Source: CAZWEZ01 sp964632795
GTDB taxonomy: Bacteria > Pseudomonadota > Alphaproteobacteria > Rhodospirillales > 2-02-FULL-58-16
Assembly: GCA_964632795.1 (NCBI GenBank)
Contig: CAZWEZ010000129.1
Location: forward strand, 1 to 8,503
Reading direction: 5' to 3'
DNA: 8,503 bases
The notes below the pieces were generated by a model. The model had not been told where the DNA came from. It saw only the letters and a list, made by a program, of their open reading frames with translations, and did not search any database. Below are positions 6,294-8,503 of this stretch, piece by piece (within the stretch, counting starts at the first letter, position 1; each line of letters starts with the position of its first letter). A program made the position numbers and the translations under genes.

Positions 6294-6425
6294 GGAGATC
6301 GCGCCCTCGTCCCGTCGGGTAGGAGGCGCGTTGCAGGCGATGGGGCGCATCGTCAAGGCGTGCCGACGCCCTCCGACGGGGCGCGGGCACGATCTCCGTG
6401 GGTCATTATCATCGCTCCTTGGTAT
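6266..6425. repeat. Palindromic TACCAAGG element, copy B (MITE-like, 53-bp arms)
   Basis: The arms 6266-6318 and 6373-6425 are reverse complements over 53 bases with four mismatches, one of them in the outer 36. The tips are again ATACCAAGG and CCTTGGTAT, and ATAATGACCCA is shared with copy A at 4073-4173. Arm positions 10-14 read AGCGA here against TTCAC in copy A; each of the four differences is matched by the complementary change in the opposite arm. The centre holds GGGTAGGAGG (6317-6326) and GGCGTGCCG (6357-6365), both present in copy A on the other strand. The element fills the gap between the divergent HExxH gene and mnmA and overlaps the first 28 bases of the former. It encodes no transposase. 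Confidence 0.88.
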
Positions 6426-6428
6426 AAT
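6420..6428 (+). promoter_or_regulatory. Candidate extended -10 box (TGGTATAAT) for mnmA at the element boundary
   Basis: TGGTATAAT is a perfect sigma70 -10 hexamer with the TGn extension. The first six bases (TGGTAT) are the tip of the palindromic element and the last three (AAT) are flanking DNA. Transcription would start near 6435, giving a leader of about 60 bases to ATG 6497. The -35 position (6400-6405, GGGTCA) matches only 3 of 6, which is tolerable for an extended -10 promoter. Confidence 0.4.
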
Positions 6429-6496
6429 GCGTCTCCCCGTTGCCCGGACCATGAATGTAGTCATGTTTTGACATGAAACGCCCTATATTTAAGGCT

Positions 6497-7651
6497 ATGA
6501 ACTCGCTTGGCATCGACAAGCCGCCGGCCGACACCCGGATCGTCGTCGCCATGTCGGGCGGAGTCGACAGCTCGGCCACCGCCGCCCTGCTGGCCGCCGA
6601 CGGCTACCAGGTGATCGGCGTCACCCTGCAGCTGTATGACCACGGCGAAGCGGTGGCGCGACCCAACACGTGCTGCGCCGGGCGCGACATCGACGACGCC
6701 CGGCGGGTCGCCGACGTCCTCGCCATCCCCCACTACGTGCTCGACTTCGAAGACCGCTTCCGCGAATCGGTGATCGACGATTTCGCCGACGCCTACCTGC
6801 GTGGCGAGACCCCGATCCCCTGCGTGCGCTGCAACCAGACCGTAAAATTCACCGACCTGCTGGGCCGGGCCCGGGAGCTCGGCGCCGACGCCCTGGCCAC
6901 CGGCCACTACGCGCAACGCCTCCCCGGCCGCCTCGGCGCCGACGGTCCCGAGCTGCATCGCGGCGCCGACGCGGGACGCGACCAGAGCTACTTCCTGTTC
7001 GCCACCACCCGCGACCAGCTCGACTACCTGCGTTTTCCCCTCGGCGCCATGGACAAGGAGGCGACCCGCCAACTGGCCCGCCGTTTCGACCTCCCGGTGG
7101 CCGCCAAGCCCGACAGCCAGGACATCTGCTTCGTGCCGCAGGGCTCCTACGCCGAGACCCTGGAACGCCTGCGCCCGGGGGCCTGGCAAGGCGGCGACAT
7201 CGTCGACCTCGACGGCCATACGCGGGGCCGCCACCGGGGCATCGTGCATTACACCGTCGGCCAGCGCCGGGGCCTCGGGGTGGCCGCCAAGGAGCCGCTG
7301 TACGTGGTCCGCCTGGAGCCCGATACCGGCCGCGTCGTGGTCGGCCCCCGCCACGCCCTGCTGCGCGACCGCCTGACGCTCCGCGACGTCAACTGGCTGG
7401 GCGAGGGCGAGGCGCCGGGCCGGGATATCGCGGTCTCGGTCAAGCTCCGCTCCACCACGCCCCCGGCCCCGGCCCGCCTCGGCGGCCTTCCCGGGGCCCG
7501 CGCCGAAGTCGTCCTCCAGGACCCCCAACCCGGCATCGCCCCCGGCCAGGCCTGCGTCTTCTACGCCGGCCAACGGCTGTTGGGCGGAGGATGGATCGAA
7601 CGGAGCGTCGCGGCCCATCCATTCGGCGCCGTGGGTGATTTTTCCGGGTAA
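6497..7651 (+). CDS. mnmA: tRNA-specific 2-thiouridylase MnmA
   Basis: MnmA activates U34 of tRNA Lys, Glu and Gln with ATP and inserts sulfur received through a persulfide relay, forming the s2U part of mnm5s2U in the cytoplasm. Numbered from ATG 6497 (384 residues), the PP-loop AMSGGVDSS is near 18-26. PCVRCNQTVKF (about 108-118) contains the catalytic Cys112, equivalent to E. coli Cys102. ATGHYA is at about 134-139, and DSQDICFVPQG contains Cys211, equivalent to E. coli Cys199. GIVHYTVGQRRGLG and the final beta-barrel ending GQRLLGGGWI are also present. ATG 6497 gives the MNSLG start I remember from alphaproteobacterial homologues; ATG 6473, eight codons upstream, is possible, and neither has a good Shine-Dalgarno. 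About 16 residues follow the normal family end GGGWI. The last codons and the TAA lie inside the palindrome at 7644-7838. It is apparently monocistronic. Confidence 0.95.
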   Translation: MNSLGIDKPPADTRIVVAMSGGVDSSATAALLAADGYQVIGVTLQLYDHGEAVARPNTCCAGRDIDDARRVADVLAIPHYVLDFEDRFRESVIDDFADAYLRGETPIPCVRCNQTVKFTDLLGRARELGADALATGHYAQRLPGRLGADGPELHRGADAGRDQSYFLFATTRDQLDYLRFPLGAMDKEATRQLARRFDLPVAAKPDSQDICFVPQGSYAETLERLRPGAWQGGDIVDLDGHTRGRHRGIVHYTVGQRRGLGVAAKEPLYVVRLEPDTGRVVVGPRHALLRDRLTLRDVNWLGEGEAPGRDIAVSVKLRSTTPPAPARLGGLPGARAEVVLQDPQPGIAPGQACVFYAGQRLLGGGWIERSVAAHPFGAVGDFSG

Positions 7652-7838
7652 TTCGACACAGAGGACACAGAGAAAGATAAAGCCACAGAGGACACCGAGA
7701 TACCTCGCCCGTCATCATCCATCATGGCTACATTCGAAAGCCAGGTCGCGCGAAGCGCATTCTCTTTATCTTCCTCAGTGTCCTCTGTGGCTTTCTCTTC
7801 CTCTGTGTCCTCTGTGTCCTCTGTGTCGAATTACCCGG
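7644..7838. repeat. Long palindrome built of GACACAGAG units between mnmA and the dehydrogenase
   Basis: The left arm 7644-7699 and right arm 7774-7838 begin with the same CCGGGTAATTCGACACAGAG read inwards, and end with CCACAGAGGACAC plus GAG. They match except that the right arm has one extra 9-base GACACAGAG unit (three against two) and a few substitutions. The 74-base centre holds a further degenerate copy of the motif beside the right arm (CTCTTTATCTTCCTC). From memory, CACAGAG-rich palindromes occur between genes in several bacterial phyla. The element starts inside mnmA, ends 35 bases from the dehydrogenase stop, and could act as a bidirectional terminator, which is inferred. Confidence 0.85.
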
Positions 7839-7873
7839 TTCGTTCAAGCAACCCATGGACAGGTTACGGCCCC

Positions 7874-8503
7874 CTACAGCAGCAGGCCGCCGGCGGCGAC
7901 CACGATCTGGCCGCTGATGAAGTCGGATTCCGGGAGGCAGAACAGATACACCGCCCCGGCCGCCTCCTCGGCGGTTCCGGCGCGGCCCAGCGGCGTGAGC
8001 GAGCGCACCGTGTCGAGCAGTTGGGGCTGCATGCCGACCTTGATCTGGCGCCCGCCGACGTCGATTTGCGCCCCGTCCTCGCCCAGTTCCCGGGTCAGCC
8101 GGGTCTCGATGAGCCCGAAGGCGACGCAGTTGACGTTGACGTTGTAGCGCCCCCACTCCTTGCACAGGGTCCGGGTCAGCCCGATCAGCGCCGACTTGGC
8201 GGCGCCGTACGCGGCCTGGCCGGGGTTGCCGTAGAGGCCGGAGATCGACGACACGTTGACCACCTTGCGGTGCACCTTGCGCCCCTCGGCGATCTCGCGC
8301 TTGGCGGCGGCGCGGATGAAGTCGGAGGCCGCGCGCAGGATGCGGAACGGCGCCGTGACGTGGACCTCCATCATCGCCTGCCACTGCTCGTCGGACATCT
8401 TCTGGATCACGTTGTCCCAGGTGTAGCCGGCGTTGTTGACGATGATGTCGAGCCCGCCGAAGGTCTCGATGGCGGTGCCGACGAAGTTCTCGGCGAACCC
8501 TTC
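7874..8503 (-). CDS. Short-chain dehydrogenase/reductase, FabG-like (5' end outside window)
   Basis: The frame is open to the right edge. The 209 visible residues begin inside the Rossmann fold, and the N-terminal TGxxxGxG cofactor motif is not in the window. Seen are DIIVNNAGY (NNAG at 23-26), VVNVSSISGLYG with the catalytic Ser at 86, and AAYGAAK with Tyr99 and Lys103. NVNCVAFGLIETRLT and the C-terminal SDFISGQIVVAAGG, typical of classical SDRs, follow. The fourth catalytic position, Asn in most FabG proteins (110 in E. coli), is His48 here (MEVHVTAPF). SDRs of this type reduce or oxidise a carbonyl/hydroxyl with NAD(P)H; 3-oxoacyl-ACP or -CoA reductase is the likeliest class, but the substrate cannot be read from the sequence. 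A GTG at 8410 is not the start, because homology continues upstream. It is convergent with mnmA. Confidence 0.9.
   Translation of the reverse strand, partial: EGFAENFVGTAIETFGGLDIIVNNAGYTWDNVIQKMSDEQWQAMMEVHVTAPFRILRAASDFIRAAAKREIAEGRKVHRKVVNVSSISGLYGNPGQAAYGAAKSALIGLTRTLCKEWGRYNVNVNCVAFGLIETRLTRELGEDGAQIDVGGRQIKVGMQPQLLDTVRSLTPLGRAGTAEEAAGAVYLFCLPESDFISGQIVVAAGGLLL

Noticed and set aside
6294..6464. Longer N-terminus of the HExxH protein starting at ATG 6464.
   Set aside because: The extra 57 residues would translate the centre and right arm of the palindrome and would bury the signal peptide; ATG 6293 places the signal peptide at the N-terminus.
6468..6489. TTGACA (6468-6473) with TATATT (6484-6489) as an mnmA promoter.
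   Set aside because: The spacing is only 10 bases, far from 16-18, and no -10 box lies at the correct distance.
7653..7830. CRISPR-like array of GACACAGAG repeats.
   Set aside because: The units are 9 bases, directly abutting, without spacers, and arranged as an inverted pair; there are no cas genes.

Overview
The window looks like a chromosomal piece of a GC-rich alphaproteobacterium, probably near the Rhodospirillales. The evidence is a MnmA of alphaproteobacterial type, the remains of a DivK-like receiver, and an intergenic palindrome of the CATCCTTCGA...CTCAGGATGAG type that I remember as common in alphaproteobacteria. No tRNA, rRNA, CRISPR array, phage gene or intact transposase is visible.

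Layout. Positions 1-917 (minus) hold the 5' part of an exported FecR-domain protein, with Gly-Ile and Lys-Gly hexanucleotide repeats at its C-terminal side; it runs off the left edge. Positions 1055-1354 (minus) are a broken DivK-like response regulator with an amber codon two codons after the phosphoacceptor Asp. Positions 1598-4050 (minus) are an iorA-iorB operon for the two-subunit indolepyruvate:ferredoxin oxidoreductase, which links aromatic amino acid breakdown to ferredoxin reduction and arylacetyl-CoA formation. Positions 4320-5444 (plus) encode an unrecognised four-helix membrane protein with a duplicated architecture. Positions 5598-6293 (minus) encode a small exported protein with an HExxH motif. 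Positions 6497-7651 (plus) are mnmA, for 2-thiolation of the tRNA wobble uridine. Positions 7874-8503 (minus) are the C-terminal part of a FabG-like short-chain dehydrogenase cut by the right edge.

The genes do not form one pathway. The notable feature is the set of palindromes between them. Two copies of a TACCAAGG...CCTTGGTA element (4073-4173 and 6266-6425) occupy the two divergent gaps. Their arms differ from each other at four positions, and each change is compensated in the opposite arm. Two unrelated palindromes (5455-5559 and 7644-7838) occupy the two convergent gaps. Some of these elements contribute to genes: the 6266-6425 copy supplies the start codon and first residues of the HExxH protein and part of a candidate extended -10 box for mnmA, and the 7644-7838 element contains the mnmA stop codon.

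By eye, the left 1.6 kb is less GC-rich and has more mixed codon use than iorAB and mnmA, and it holds the decayed regulator, so it reads as an accessory or drifting segment beside core genes.
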